From the NCBI RefSeq assembly GCF_001019615.1, contig NZ_JNBQ01000026.1, positions 1 to 55,396 on the forward strand: a stretch of 55,396 nucleotides of DNA, given 5' to 3'. The notes under the pieces were generated by a model. That model was not told the origin of the DNA and made no database searches. It saw only the letters and a list, made by a program, of their open reading frames with translations. The stretch comes from Cellulosimicrobium funkei (lineage in GTDB: Bacteria; Actinomycetota; Actinomycetes; Actinomycetales; Cellulomonadaceae). Position numbers and translations under genes: made by a program. Positions 7,047 to 15,647 of the stretch are shown piece by piece. Position 1 is the stretch's first letter, and each line of letters opens with the position of its first letter.

Positions 7047-7715
7047 TCAGGTCCCGGTGAGGAACCCGCGCTGCATGGCGACCGTGACCGCGGCGGTCCG
7101 GTCGTCCACGCCGAGCTTGGCGAACGCGCGGAGCAGGTGGGTCTTCACGGTCGCCTCCGTGATGAACAGCTCGCTCCCGACGGCCGCGTTCGACAACCCG
7201 CGCGCGACGAGCCGCAGCACCTCGATCTCCCGGTCCGTGAGCCGGTCCGCGCCGCGGACCGACGTGACGAGCCGGGTCGCGACGCTCGGCGCGAGCACGG
7301 TCTGCCCGCGCGCCGCCGCACGCACCCCGGCCACGAGCTCGTCCCGCGGCGTGTCCTTGAGCAGGTAGCCGGTCGCCCCGGCCTCGACCGCGCGCAGGAT
7401 GTCCGCGTCGGTCTCGTAGGTCGTGAGCACGACCACGCGCGGGGCGGACACCGTCCCGCGCCCCGTGCCCCGGCCGGGCGTGCCGACGATCGCCGCCGTC
7501 GCGCCGACCCCGTCGAGCACGGGCATGCGCAGGTCCATGAGCACGACGTCGGGCGCGAGCTCGCCCGCGAGCGCGACCGCCCGCTCGCCGTCGCCCGCCT
7601 CGCCGACGACCTCCAGGTCGGGCTCGGCGGCCAGCATGCCGATGATCCCCGAGCGCACGACCGGGTGGTCGTCCACGACGAGCACCCGGACGACGCCGTT
7701 CCCGGCCGGGCTCAT
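7047..7715 (-). CDS. NarL/LuxR-family response regulator
   Basis: The 222-residue protein has a receiver domain (acidic pair D15-D16, phospho-acceptor D61 in LMDLRMP, Thr in LTTY, Lys in LLKDTP) and a LuxR-type helix-turn-helix from about residue 155 (LTDREIEVLRLVARGLSNAAVGSELFI). A Gly/Arg-rich loop of about 12 residues is inserted after the phosphorylation strand. The ATG overlaps the kinase stop by ATGA. It is the last gene of the exporter operon, so it most likely controls expression of that exporter in response to the kinase. Confidence 0.9.
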   Translation of the reverse strand: MSPAGNGVVRVLVVDDHPVVRSGIIGMLAAEPDLEVVGEAGDGERAVALAGELAPDVVLMDLRMPVLDGVGATAAIVGTPGRGTGRGTVSAPRVVVLTTYETDADILRAVEAGATGYLLKDTPRDELVAGVRAAARGQTVLAPSVATRLVTSVRGADRLTDREIEVLRLVARGLSNAAVGSELFITEATVKTHLLRAFAKLGVDDRTAAVTVAMQRGFLTGT

Positions 7716-9037
7716 CGGGCGTCTCCGGTCCGCGTCGCCGCCCGCGTGCCCGTGGACGGTCCGTCCGGCGACGCACCGGCGGGCAGGCGGACCGCGACGC
7801 GCGTGCCGCCGCCGAGGGCCGGACCCACCTCGAGGCTCCCGCCCTCCGCGGCCACGCGCTCACGCATGCCCCGCAGGCCGTAGCCCTCGGTGAAACCGGA
7901 CGCGTCGGCGGGCAGGCCGCGCCCGTCGTCGGTCACCTCGAGCACCGTGCCCGCGTGGTCCTGCCGAAGGCCGACCCGTACGGCCGAGGCGTCCGCGTGG
8001 CGCCGGACGTTCGTGAGCGCCTCCTGGGCGGACCGCAGAAGGACGACGTCGTCCGCGCTCGACAGTCGGAGTGCCTCCGGCGCCGTGAGCTCGACGCGCG
8101 TCCCGGTCTCCTCCGCGAACCGGTCCGCGAGCCGGCGCAGCGCCTCGCCGAGCGTGCCGCCCTGGAGCGGGGCGGGGGCGGAGGCGGCGACGAGGGCGCG
8201 AGCCTCCGCGAGGTTGTCCCGCGCCGTCGACTCCACGAGGGCCAGGCGTTCGCGCGCCGCGTCGGGGGCGTCCCGGTCGAGGTCGGCGCGCGCGGCCTGG
8301 GCGAGCATCACCACGCTCGTGAACCCCTGGGCGAGCGTGTCGTGGATCTCCTGGGCGACGCGCTCGCGCTCGGCGAGCACCCCCGCCTCGTGCGAGGCCC
8401 GGCCGAGCTCGGCCTGCGTGGCGCGCAGCTCGTCGACGAGCCGCGCGTGGCGCTCCGACTGCCGCAGCGTGTGCGCGGTCCACAGACCGAGGCTCAGCGC
8501 GAACGCCAGGGCGACGCCCATCTGGGGCGCGGCGCTCGCGAGCTCCTCGGGCTCGACCCGCCCCGTCTGCGGGTCGAACGCGAGCGCGAGCGCCGTGCCG
8601 GCCGCGAGCGCGACGCACAGCACCACCTGGGCCCACAGGTGCTCCGACAGCATCCAGATCTGCGTGAACACGGCGAACAGGAGGAGCGTGCCGAGCGCGT
8701 CCTGGCCGACGACGACGAGCGTGCACGCGATCGCGACGACGAGGTAGACGTGGGCCGGCACCTGGTCGCGGGTGCGCGCCGCCCGGCGGCCCCAGGCGAG
8801 GTAGGTCACGAGGATCGTCGCGACCGCCGCCAGGGACACGAGCAGCGCCCTCCCGCTGACGCCCGCCGCGAGCAGCGCGAGCGCGCTGAGCACGACGATG
8901 ACGTAGAACGCCAGGTCCCACCAGCGCACGTCGCGGGCCCACGCGCCGTCGAGCTGGGCGGTCGCGGCGTCGGCGGACGTCCCGTCGACCACCCCCGCGA
9001 CCGCCCCGCCCGGCGACGGCGTCTCAGCCGTCGTCAC
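7712..9037 (-). CDS. Sensor histidine kinase of the NarX/DesK (HisKA_3) type
   Basis: The protein, 441 residues from the GTG at 9037, has five or six hydrophobic segments between about 40 and 190, then a dimerisation helix with the phospho-acceptor H232 in AQEIHDTLAQG, and an ATPase domain (ALTNVRRHADAS, DDGRGL, GYGLRGMRERV). The short loops suggest it senses membrane-embedded or membrane-active compounds, which fits its operon with an ABC-2 exporter. An upstream GTG at 9064 is also in frame but would extend the overlap with the permease gene from 14 to 41 bases. It is translationally coupled to both neighbours. Confidence 0.88.
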   Translation of the reverse strand: MTTAETPSPGGAVAGVVDGTSADAATAQLDGAWARDVRWWDLAFYVIVVLSALALLAAGVSGRALLVSLAAVATILVTYLAWGRRAARTRDQVPAHVYLVVAIACTLVVVGQDALGTLLLFAVFTQIWMLSEHLWAQVVLCVALAAGTALALAFDPQTGRVEPEELASAAPQMGVALAFALSLGLWTAHTLRQSERHARLVDELRATQAELGRASHEAGVLAERERVAQEIHDTLAQGFTSVVMLAQAARADLDRDAPDAARERLALVESTARDNLAEARALVAASAPAPLQGGTLGEALRRLADRFAEETGTRVELTAPEALRLSSADDVVLLRSAQEALTNVRRHADASAVRVGLRQDHAGTVLEVTDDGRGLPADASGFTEGYGLRGMRERVAAEGGSLEVGPALGGGTRVAVRLPAGASPDGPSTGTRAATRTGDAR

Positions 9038-9896
9038 GGCGCCGCCACCGGAACGAGCGTGCACCGACCACGAGCCCCACGACCAGCCATGCGACCAGTA
9101 CAGCAGCGGTCGCGCCGTGCTGCCACGACCCGGACGGCTCGAGCGCCGCCGCCTGCTCGGGGAGGAACACCGAGCGCATGCCCTGCGCCATCCACTTGAG
9201 GGGGAACAGCGACGCGACGGTCTGCATCCAGGACGGCAGCGCGAAGAACGCGAAGAACACGCCCGAGATGAACTGCAGGACGAGGACGACAGGGGTCACG
9301 ACCGCCGTCGCGGACTTGCCGGACCGCGGCAGCGACGAGAACGCCACGCCGCACACCGCGCCGGTGGCGCACCCGAGCACGAACACCCACGCGAACGTCG
9401 CGAGGCGCGCACCGCCGTCGGACATCTCCCACGGCATGGGGACGTCGTAGACCGTCGCGGCGAGCGCCAGGAGCAGACCGGTCTGCACGACCGACGTCAG
9501 CAGGACGAGCCCGATCTTGCCGTAGAAGTACGCGGACGGCGGCAGCGGGGTGGAGCGCAGGCGCTTGAGCGAGCCGTCGTCGCGCTCGACCGCGATCGAG
9601 ATCGCGAGGGACTGGAAGCTCGTGAGCATGACGCCGGTCGCGATCATGCCGGGCAGGAAGTACTGCGCGAACGGCACGGAGTAGGCGGCCGTGCCCTGGT
9701 CCTGCCCGTCGAACACCGTCGCGAAGATCGCGAGCATGATGAGCGGGTACGTGAAGATGAAGATCACGGCGTCGCGCTCGCGCAAGAACGCGCGCAGCTC
9801 GGCGCGGGTGCGCTCGATCCCCAGCCGGCCGGCGCCGGGAAGGGCCGCGGCGCGGGGCGGTCGCGTCGTCCGGGCAGCGGTCGGGGCGGTGGTCAC
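9024..9896 (-). CDS. ABC-2 type exporter permease
   Basis: The 290-residue integral membrane protein has about six hydrophobic segments, including IFIFTYPLIMLAIFATVF near the start and AAVLVAWLVVGLVVGA at the end. The conserved ABC-2 stretch LKRLRSTPLPPSAYFYGKI occurs after TM2, and ISGVFFAFFALPSWMQ before the last helix. It should form the channel with the ATPase encoded immediately upstream, whose stop overlaps this GTG by four bases (GTGA). DrrB-like drug or lipid exporters have this layout; the substrate is not identifiable. Confidence 0.88.
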   Translation of the reverse strand: MTTAPTAARTTRPPRAAALPGAGRLGIERTRAELRAFLRERDAVIFIFTYPLIMLAIFATVFDGQDQGTAAYSVPFAQYFLPGMIATGVMLTSFQSLAISIAVERDDGSLKRLRSTPLPPSAYFYGKIGLVLLTSVVQTGLLLALAATVYDVPMPWEMSDGGARLATFAWVFVLGCATGAVCGVAFSSLPRSGKSATAVVTPVVLVLQFISGVFFAFFALPSWMQTVASLFPLKWMAQGMRSVFLPEQAAALEPSGSWQHGATAAVLVAWLVVGLVVGARSFRWRRRDDG

Positions 9897-10909
9897 GGTC
9901 GGGCCTCCTCGGGGACGACGGCGGTCGTGCGGTCGGGCGTGGGATCCTCGGCGGGCGCGTCGAGGGAACCGGGTGCGGTCGTGGGGGCAGGCGCGGCGCC
10001 GGGCGCCGTGGCCGGCTCGCCGATGAGCTCGAGGTAGACGTCCTCCAGGCTCGGGCGGGTGACCGCGAGGCCAGGGACCTCGCCGTCGGGTCCCGCGTAC
10101 CGCGCGGCGAGGGACGCGACGAGCGCGGTGGGGGAGTCGGTGCGCTCCGACCGCCAGGCGCCGTCGTCGAGCCAACGGACCTCCGGCCGGCGCGCGTCCG
10201 GGCCACCGAGGCGGTCGGGCGCGTCGAGCGCGACGACCCGGCCCGCGCGCACGACGGCGGCACGGTCGGCCAGGTGCGCGGCCTCGTCCAGGTAGTGCGT
10301 GGTGAGCAGGATCGTCGTGCCGTCCTCGCGCAGCGAGCGGACCAGCGCCCAGAACGCGCGGCGCGCCTGCGGGTCGAACCCGGTCGTCGGCTCGTCGAGG
10401 AACAGCAGCTCCGGGCGCCCCACGATGCCGAGCGCGACGTCCAGGCGCCGACGCTGGCCGCCGGAGAGCTGGCGCGTGCGGGTCCGGGCCTTCTCCCGCA
10501 GCCCGACGGCGTCGATCACCTCGTCCGGGTCGCGCGGCGCGGGGTAGAACGTCGCGAAGTGCCGGACGATCTCGGCGACCGTGAGCTCGGCCTGGTCCCG
10601 CGAGTCCTGGAGCACGACGCCGATGCGCGAGCGCCAGGCGCGGCCCGCGGCCTGGGGGTCCTCCCCGAGCACGCGGACCTCGCCCGCGTCGCGCCGCCGG
10701 AAGCCTTCGAGGATCTCGACGGTCGTCGTCTTGCCGGCGCCGTTGGGTCCGAGGACGGCGAAGATCTCGCCGCGCTCGACCCGCAGGTCGACGCCGTCGA
10801 CCGCCTGCTTGGCGCCGTAGCGCTTGCGCAGGCCGCGCACGTCTACGGCCGGGCCGCTCGACCCGGGGCCGGCGGTGCGGGAGCCGGTGGGGAGGGGTGT
10901 CGTCGTCAT
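9893..10909 (-). CDS. ABC exporter ATP-binding protein (DrrA/CcmA type)
   Basis: The 338-residue ATPase has Walker A GPNGAGKTT (about 54-62), the signature LSGGQ (148-152), Walker B LLFLDEP (168-174), the D loop and the switch His in LTTHYLDEA. A C-terminal extension from about 230 (a DrrA-like accessory region ending in a Pro/Ala/Thr-rich tail) follows. ATG 10909 was chosen because it directly precedes a conventional N-terminal strand; longer frames run through the secE promoter. It is the first gene of a four-gene operon with permease, kinase and regulator, behind an 18-base palindrome. Confidence 0.9.
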   Translation of the reverse strand: MTTTPLPTGSRTAGPGSSGPAVDVRGLRKRYGAKQAVDGVDLRVERGEIFAVLGPNGAGKTTTVEILEGFRRRDAGEVRVLGEDPQAAGRAWRSRIGVVLQDSRDQAELTVAEIVRHFATFYPAPRDPDEVIDAVGLREKARTRTRQLSGGQRRRLDVALGIVGRPELLFLDEPTTGFDPQARRAFWALVRSLREDGTTILLTTHYLDEAAHLADRAAVVRAGRVVALDAPDRLGGPDARRPEVRWLDDGAWRSERTDSPTALVASLAARYAGPDGEVPGLAVTRPSLEDVYLELIGEPATAPGAAPAPTTAPGSLDAPAEDPTPDRTTAVVPEEARP

Positions 10910-10967
10910 GGGACCAGCGTGTCGGCGGGGTCCGGTCGCCCGCGACGGCCGTTCGTCCGGACCTCGT

Positions 10968-10985
10968 GTCCACCGATCGGTGGAC
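10968..10985. promoter_or_regulatory. 18-base perfect palindrome between ABC operon and tRNA-Trp/secE
   Basis: GTCCACCGATCGGTGGAC is a perfect palindrome, 59 bases before the ABC ATPase start and 5 bases ahead of the putative -35 of the divergent tRNA-Trp/secE promoter. It could be the binding site of the NarL-type regulator encoded in the operon, although classical NarL half-sites are different. A TetR-like protein from elsewhere is the alternative. Confidence 0.5.
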
Positions 10986-10990
10986 GGTGG

Positions 10991-11020
10991 TTCGACCAGG
11001 GGCCTCGCGTCGCGTACAGT
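10991..11020 (+). promoter_or_regulatory. Candidate promoter for tRNA-Trp and secE-nusG
   Basis: TTCGAC (10991-10996) and TACAGT (11015-11020) are separated by 18 bases and lie about 95 bases ahead of the tRNA. This is a reasonable vegetative (sigma-A-like) match in such GC-rich DNA. Confidence 0.5.
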
Positions 11021-11115
11021 GATCCCTCGGTGGTTGACGCCCGCCACGCTGGTCCGCGCCCGTGAGACGTGTTTTGTCCCGGGGCCGGGGGCTCGTACGG
11101 CGTCGTCGAGCACGA

Positions 11116-11188
11116 AGGGTAGTGGCGCAATTGGTAGCGCAGCGGTCTCCAAAACCGCAGGTTGCAGGTTCGAGTCCTGTCTACCCTG
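11116..11188 (+). tRNA. tRNA-Trp (anticodon CCA)
   Basis: The 73-base cloverleaf is complete. The acceptor AGGGTAG pairs with CTACCCT, the D arm is GCGC/GCGC around AATTGGTA, the anticodon stem is GCGGT/ACCGC with loop CTCCAAA (CCA at 11149-11151), and the T arm contains GGTTCGAGTCC. The discriminator is G and CCA is not encoded. tRNA-Trp directly ahead of secE is a conserved actinobacterial arrangement. Confidence 0.97.
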
Positions 11189-11294
11189 CACGGCGTGGCT
11201 CTCGTGGGACCTTCCCGGGAACCGCGCGCGGCCCGGCACCGGGTCGCACCGAGGGTTCGAGCAGGTCCCGTACGTGAGCGATGGGGAAGAACGA

Positions 11295-11576
11295 GTGAGC
11301 GAATCGCCGTCAGAGGCCGTGGGTGCAGGCGGCGCACGCGCCGACGAGGTGAAGAAGAAGGGCGGTCCGTCCGCGGACAAGAAGCCCAACATCTTCGCGC
11401 GCATCGCCCTGTTCGTGCGCCAGGTGGTCGCCGAGCTCCGCAAGGTCGTCACGCCGACGCGCTCGGAACTCATCACCTACACGACGGTGGTCCTGGTCTT
11501 CGTGGTCGTGGTCATGGCCTTCGTGACCGTGCTCGACCTCGGGATCGGCAAGGCCGTCATGTGGGTCTTCGGCTAG
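11295..11576 (+). CDS. secE: Preprotein translocase subunit SecE
   Basis: The 93-residue protein has a polar N-terminal extension of about 30 residues, the amphipathic helix IALFVRQVVAELRKVVTPTRSE (two adjacent halves, about 37-58) and a single C-terminal membrane helix (about 60-85). This is the minimal one-helix SecE of Gram-positive bacteria, which clamps SecY in the translocon. The GTG at 11295 was chosen to give the normal length. It lies between tRNA-Trp and nusG, the conserved order. Confidence 0.95.
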   Translation: MSESPSEAVGAGGARADEVKKKGGPSADKKPNIFARIALFVRQVVAELRKVVTPTRSELITYTTVVLVFVVVVMAFVTVLDLGIGKAVMWVFG

Positions 11577-11620
11577 CGAGCGCACCTCCGCCCGGTCACG
11601 CCGGGCCTCACCACGGCAGC

Positions 11621-11640
11621 CGGCGCCCCTCGGGGCGCCG
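11621..11640 (+). terminator. GC hairpin between secE and nusG
   Basis: CGGCGCCCC and GGGGCGCCG pair around a two-base loop, with no T tract. It may be an attenuator or processing site rather than a full terminator. Confidence 0.45.
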
Positions 11641-11693
11641 TCGGCGCTTCCAGAAGAAGTCATCGAGCAGTTCGTCAGAAAGCAGGTTCGTTC

Positions 11694-12542
11694 GTGTCCC
11701 AGGAGTCGCTGGACCAGACGGAGAACGTCGACCCGACGCAGCCCGAGGGTGCCCAGGACGACGTCGAGGAGACCACGGACGCCCCGGCGGTCGACGAGGC
11801 TGACGAGACGGTCGACGAGGCTGACGAGACGGTCGACGAGGCTGACGAGACGGTCGACGAGGTCGCGTCGGACGACGAGGCCGCCGCGGACGACGAGGAG
11901 TCGGACGAGGAGCGCCCGGTCGACGAGGACGGCGACGTCATCGAGGACCCGGTCGCGGAGTTCAAGCGCACGCTGCGCACGCAGCTCGGCGACTGGTACG
12001 TCATCCACTCCTACGCGGGCTACGAGAACCGTGTGAAGGCCAACCTGGAGAACCGCATCCAGAGCCTGAACATGGAGGACTACATCTTCCAGATCGAGGT
12101 CCCCATGGAGGAGGTGGCCGAGATCAAGAACGCGCAGAAGAAGATCGTCCGACGCGTGCGCATCCCCGGCTACGTCCTCGTCCGCATGGACCTCACCGAC
12201 GAGTCGTGGGGCGCCGTCCGCCACACGCCCGGTGTCACCGGGTTCGTCGGCCACACCCACCAGCCCGTGCCGCTGACGCTCGACGAGGTCTTCTCGATGC
12301 TCGCGCCGATGCTGGCCCCCGCCCCGGAGCCCGGCAAGCCCGCCCAGGCCGCCGCGAAGGCTCCCGTCGAGGTCGACTTCACGGTCGGCGAGTCGGTCAC
12401 CGTCACGGACGGCCCGTTCGACACGCTGCCCGCCACGATCTCCGAGATCAACGTCGAGAACCAGAAGCTCAAGGTCCTCGTCTCCATCTTCGGCCGGGAG
12501 ACCCCGGTCGAGCTGTCGTTCAACCAGGTCGCCAAGATCTGA
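11694..12542 (+). CDS. nusG: Transcription elongation/antitermination factor NusG with acidic N-terminal extension
   Basis: The 282-residue NusG binds RNA polymerase and couples it to Rho or the ribosome. The NGN domain starts near residue 97 ([22 protein letters not shown]) and continues through IPGYVLVRM and [10 protein letters not shown] linker rich in Pro and Ala precedes the KOW domain ([19 protein letters not shown]). The first 90 residues are very acidic, with a tandem DEADETV repeat encoded by 21-base DNA repeats. E. coli NusG is 181 residues; an acidic N-terminal extension is common in actinobacteria, but its length and repeats vary. The start is GTG 11694. Confidence 0.95.
   Translation: MSQESLDQTENVDPTQPEGAQDDVEETTDAPAVDEADETVDEADETVDEADETVDEVASDDEAAADDEESDEERPVDEDGDVIEDPVAEFKRTLRTQLGDWYVIHSYAGYENRVKANLENRIQSLNMEDYIFQIEVPMEEVAEIKNAQKKIVRRVRIPGYVLVRMDLTDESWGAVRHTPGVTGFVGHTHQPVPLTLDEVFSMLAPMLAPAPEPGKPAQAAAKAPVEVDFTVGESVTVTDGPFDTLPATISEINVENQKLKVLVSIFGRETPVELSFNQVAKI
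11790..11861 (+). repeat. 21-base tandem repeat within nusG
   Basis: Three perfect copies of a 21-base unit (11790-11810, 11811-11831, 11832-11852) plus nine bases of a fourth encode VDEADET repeats in the NusG acidic tail. Identical copies suggest recent expansion and likely length variation among strains. Confidence 0.9.
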
Positions 12543-12638
12543 CGTACGGGCGGCACGAGCCGCCCCGCGTGAGCGCAGTACTGCAACCGGGTCATCGCCC
12601 ACGGCGTCGGTCCACGAGAAGAAAGACAGGGAAGAGTC

Positions 12639-13070
12639 ATGCCTCCCAAGAAGAAGGTCTCCGGCCTCATCAAGCTCCAGATCCAGGCCGGTGCGGCGAC
12701 GCCCGCCCCGCCGATCGGCCCCGCGCTCGGTCAGCACGGCGTCAACATCATGGAGTTCTGCAAGGCCTACAACGCGGCGACCGAGTCGCAGCGCGGCAAC
12801 GTCATCCCCGTGGAGATCACGGTCTACGAGGACCGTTCGTTCACGTTCGTGACGAAGACCCCGCCGGCCGCGGAGCTCATCAAGAAGGCCGCGGGCGTGC
12901 AGAAGGGCTCGGCGACGCCGCACACCGTCAAGGTCGCGAAGATCACCGCCGACCAGGTGCGCGAGATCGCCCAGACCAAGCTCGAGGACCTCAACGCGAA
13001 CGACCTCGACGCCGCGTCGAAGATCATCGCCGGCACGGCCCGCTCGATGGGCATCACCGTCGAGGGCTGA
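12639..13070 (+). CDS. rplK: 50S ribosomal protein L11
   Basis: The 143-residue protein binds 23S rRNA at the GTPase-associated centre and supports the stringent response and thiopeptide binding. The conserved N-domain motif [18 protein letters not shown] and C-domain segment with MGITVEG end are present, at normal length. The start is ATG 12639 with upstream GGGAAGAG. It follows nusG as in most bacteria. A strong hairpin lies between it and rplA. Confidence 0.97.
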
Positions 13071-13118
13071 CGACAGACCACGTCTGTCCCGGGCGCCCGA
13101 GGCGCCCCGGACGACGTA

Positions 13119-13151
13119 CCGAGGCCGGCACGCACCGCGTGCCGGCCTCGG
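13119..13151 (+). terminator. Hairpin between rplK and rplA
   Basis: A perfect 15-base stem with a three-base loop lies in the 164-base gap between the two genes. Without a T tract it is more likely an attenuator or mRNA-processing element than a terminator. L1 autoregulation of rplKA normally acts upstream of rplK, so any role here would differ. Confidence 0.55.
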
Positions 13152-13234
13152 GCACGACGTCGATCCGCACCTCGCGGACGACGGTGGCAGGGTCCGCGCG
13201 GACCCGCAGACCACGACTGCAGAAGGAGAAGCAG

Positions 13235-13951
13235 ATGGCAACGCGCAGCAAGGCGTACCGCAACGCCGAGGAGAAGATCGACCGCGAGCGTCTCTACGCG
13301 CCGCTCGAGGCGGTCCGTCTCGCCAAGGAGACGTCGACCGTGAAGTACGACGCGACCGTCGAGGTCGTGTTCCGCCTGGGTGTCGACCCGCGCAAGGCGG
13401 ACCAGATGGTCCGTGGCACGGTCAACCTGCCCCACGGCACGGGCAAGACGGCCCGCGTCATCGTCTTCGCGAACGCCGCGAAGGCGGAGGAGGCCCGTGC
13501 GGCCGGTGCCGACGAGGTCGGCGGCGACGACCTCATCGAGAAGGTCGCCGGTGGCTACACCGACTTCGACGCCGCCGTGGCGACGCCGGACCTCATGGGC
13601 AAGGTCGGCCGCCTGGGCAAGGTGCTCGGTCCCCGTGGTCTCATGCCGAACCCGAAGACCGGCACCGTGACGATGGACGTGGCGAAGGCCGTGTCCGACA
13701 TCAAGGGCGGCAAGATCGAGTTCCGCGTCGACAAGCACGCGAACCTGCACTTCATCATCGGCAAGGTCTCGTTCGACGAGAAGGCGCTCGTGGAGAACTA
13801 CGCGGCGGCCCTCGAAGAGGTCCTGCGTCTCAAGCCGTCGTCCTCGAAGGGCCGCTACATCACCAAGGCCACGCTGACGACGACGATGGGCCCCGGCATC
13901 CCGCTGGACCAGTCCAAGACGACGAAGCTGCTCGAGGACGACGCCGCCTGA
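13235..13951 (+). CDS. rplA: 50S ribosomal protein L1
   Basis: The 238-residue protein forms the L1 stalk and is the usual autoregulator of the rplK-rplA pair. Family signatures include [36 protein letters not shown] and [12 protein letters not shown] 13235 has a strong AGAAGGAGA. In most relatives rplJ would follow closely; here it is separated by about 8.3 kb holding a chitinase and a protease/sigma cluster, behind a bidirectional hairpin. Confidence 0.97.
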   Translation: MATRSKAYRNAEEKIDRERLYAPLEAVRLAKETSTVKYDATVEVVFRLGVDPRKADQMVRGTVNLPHGTGKTARVIVFANAAKAEEARAAGADEVGGDDLIEKVAGGYTDFDAAVATPDLMGKVGRLGKVLGPRGLMPNPKTGTVTMDVAKAVSDIKGGKIEFRVDKHANLHFIIGKVSFDEKALVENYAAALEEVLRLKPSSSKGRYITKATLTTTMGPGIPLDQSKTTKLLEDDAA

Positions 13952-13990
13952 CGGCAGTCCTCCCGCGGGTGGTCCACACCCGCACCACGC

Positions 13991-14029
13991 ACGACGGCGC
14001 GGCACCCTGCGAGGGTGCCGCGCCGTCGT
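13991..14029. terminator. Bidirectional hairpin between rplA and the chitinase gene
   Basis: A perfect 18-base stem with a three-base loop (ACGACGGCGCGGCACCCT arm) lies between two converging genes and can end transcription from both sides. Confidence 0.8.
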
Positions 14030-14050
14030 CGTCTCAGCGGGAGGACCGGG

Positions 14051-15337
14051 TCAGCAGGCGCCGAGGTCCTTCCAGACGCCCCACTGCCCGCTCTGCGTCG
14101 GGTTCTCGTTCGTCGTCCACCACTTCGCCTCGTAGGTGCGGCCCTGGAGCGAGACGCGGTTGCCGCCCGTGTACACGGCCGACGCGGACCACGCCGGGGC
14201 GGTGCAGGTGCCCGGGTCCGTGGGGTCGGTCGGGTCCGTGGGGTCGGTGGGGTCCGTCGGGTCCGTGGGGTCCGTCGGCGTGGTCGGGCCGCTCGCGAGG
14301 CGCGAGCCGATGACGGACGCGACCTGGTAGCTGTTCGTCTTGTCCCAGTTGATCGACCAGGTCATGACGCCGCCGATCTTGCCGTACGGCTTCGCGGGCT
14401 TGAAGGCGCCGCAGCCGGTGCCGACCTCGAGGCAGTCGACGGCCTTCACGACGTTGGCGAGCGGCTGGTAGCCGCCCCCGGCGGCCTTCTGGACGGCGGG
14501 CACGCCGATGCCGACCTGGTCGGGGCGCAGGCCCATCTCGAGCTGGATGCAGGTCAGCGCGGTGAGGAAGTCGACGGTGCCCTGCGAGTAGACCTGCTGG
14601 TTGCAGCCCATCATCGAGCCCGAGTTGTAGTACTGGGTGTTGACGATCGTGAGGATGTCCTTGATCGCGAGGGTGAGCTGGTAGTACCCCATGCTCGTCG
14701 CCTGGTAGTCGATCGTCTGCGGCGCCATGGTGAGGATGAGGCTCGGGCCGGCCTTCGCGGAGAGCTGGTGCAGCGCGCTCGACATGTAGGTCGCGTTGAT
14801 GCCGTGCTCGAGGTCGATGTCGACGCCGTCGAAGCCGTACTTCTGCATGAGCCCGTACGCGGTTTCCGCGAAGTTCTTGGCCTCCGTCGCGTTGGAGACG
14901 ATGACGTTGCCCTTCTCGCCTCCGACGGAGAGCACGACCTTGCGGCCCTGCGAGCGGATCGTCGCGATGTCGGCCTTGAACTGCGCCTCCGTGTAGCCGC
15001 CCAGCTCGGCGCTTGAGAGGTTGAACGTGATCCCGCCCGGCGTGCCGGTCAGGTTGTCGGCGAAGGCGACCGCGACGAGGTTGTACGCCTGCGGGATCTC
15101 CGACAGGCGCATCGTCACCGAGCCGTTGTCGAAGTTGTGCCAGTAGCCGGTGAGCCACTGCGTGCTGCCCGCGGCCGCGGCGGCGGGTGCAGCGACGGCC
15201 GGCGCGGGCGCCGCGGTCGCGGGCGCGGCGGCGAGGGCGCCGCCCGCGGCGACGGTCGCTGCCGCGACGACGGTGGCGAGGGCGCGCAGCGCGCGCCCGG
15301 TGCGGCCGCGCGTGCGGCCGGAGAGGACTGTTCTCAC
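14051..15337 (-). CDS. Secreted GH18 chitinase with C-terminal chitin-binding module
   Basis: The 428-residue extracellular enzyme should hydrolyse chitin. It has an Arg-rich signal peptide (about 1-43) and an Ala/Pro spacer. The GH18 barrel carries the catalytic DGVDIDLE (170-177, E177 as acid/base), with LSVGG upstream and MTWSINWD near the end. A (T/P)TDP repeat linker (about 368-390) leads to a CBM5/12-type module with conserved Trp residues (WSASAVYTGGNRV, KWWT, GQWGVW). GTG 15337 has GAGGAG upstream. It is similar in design to Streptomyces ChiC/ChiD-type chitinases. It faces against the ribosomal genes and is an unusual neighbour of rplA. Confidence 0.93.
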   Translation of the reverse strand: MRTVLSGRTRGRTGRALRALATVVAAATVAAGGALAAAPATAAPAPAVAAPAAAAAGSTQWLTGYWHNFDNGSVTMRLSEIPQAYNLVAVAFADNLTGTPGGITFNLSSAELGGYTEAQFKADIATIRSQGRKVVLSVGGEKGNVIVSNATEAKNFAETAYGLMQKYGFDGVDIDLEHGINATYMSSALHQLSAKAGPSLILTMAPQTIDYQATSMGYYQLTLAIKDILTIVNTQYYNSGSMMGCNQQVYSQGTVDFLTALTCIQLEMGLRPDQVGIGVPAVQKAAGGGYQPLANVVKAVDCLEVGTGCGAFKPAKPYGKIGGVMTWSINWDKTNSYQVASVIGSRLASGPTTPTDPTDPTDPTDPTDPTDPTDPGTCTAPAWSASAVYTGGNRVSLQGRTYEAKWWTTNENPTQSGQWGVWKDLGAC

Positions 15338-15647
15338 GGAAGTGCTCCTCGTGCTCGGGCGGGCCGCGACGTCGCGCCCCGCCGGTCCGCACCCGCGGTG
15401 GGTGCAGGGGTCGTCTGCACGCTAGGAGCCCGCGCCGCGCCGCCGCATGAGGGATTCCCCGGCAGTTCCCGGGCCTCGCATACGGGGGAACACCTAGACG
15501 GCGACCCCGCCGGACGGCGATCCTGAGCGCGTGGGCGGCGTCGCGCAGACCCGTGGGCGACGGATGTATCAGACGGGCGGCCCGGCCCTCTTGTCCGGGT
15601 GGAGGAGTGTCGGCCCGACGCTCCGACTCGCGTGTCGAAGGAGCGAG
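15338..15647. other. Divergent intergenic region between chitinase and sigma-factor genes
   Basis: This 310-base stretch holds no convincing gene. Visible elements are an inverted repeat GTGCAG/CTGCAC (about 15401-15420) near the chitinase start, a TAGCGT-like -10 on the reverse strand (15425-15420) and a GGGGGAACACC block (15484-15494). The last contains a GGAAC resembling ECF -35 elements. Nothing here is strong enough to assign a promoter firmly. Confidence 0.35.

Noticed and set aside
14136-14330. 64-codon Gly/Ser/Val repeat frame opposite the chitinase linker
   Set aside because: It is the complement of the TDP linker repeats, not an independent gene.
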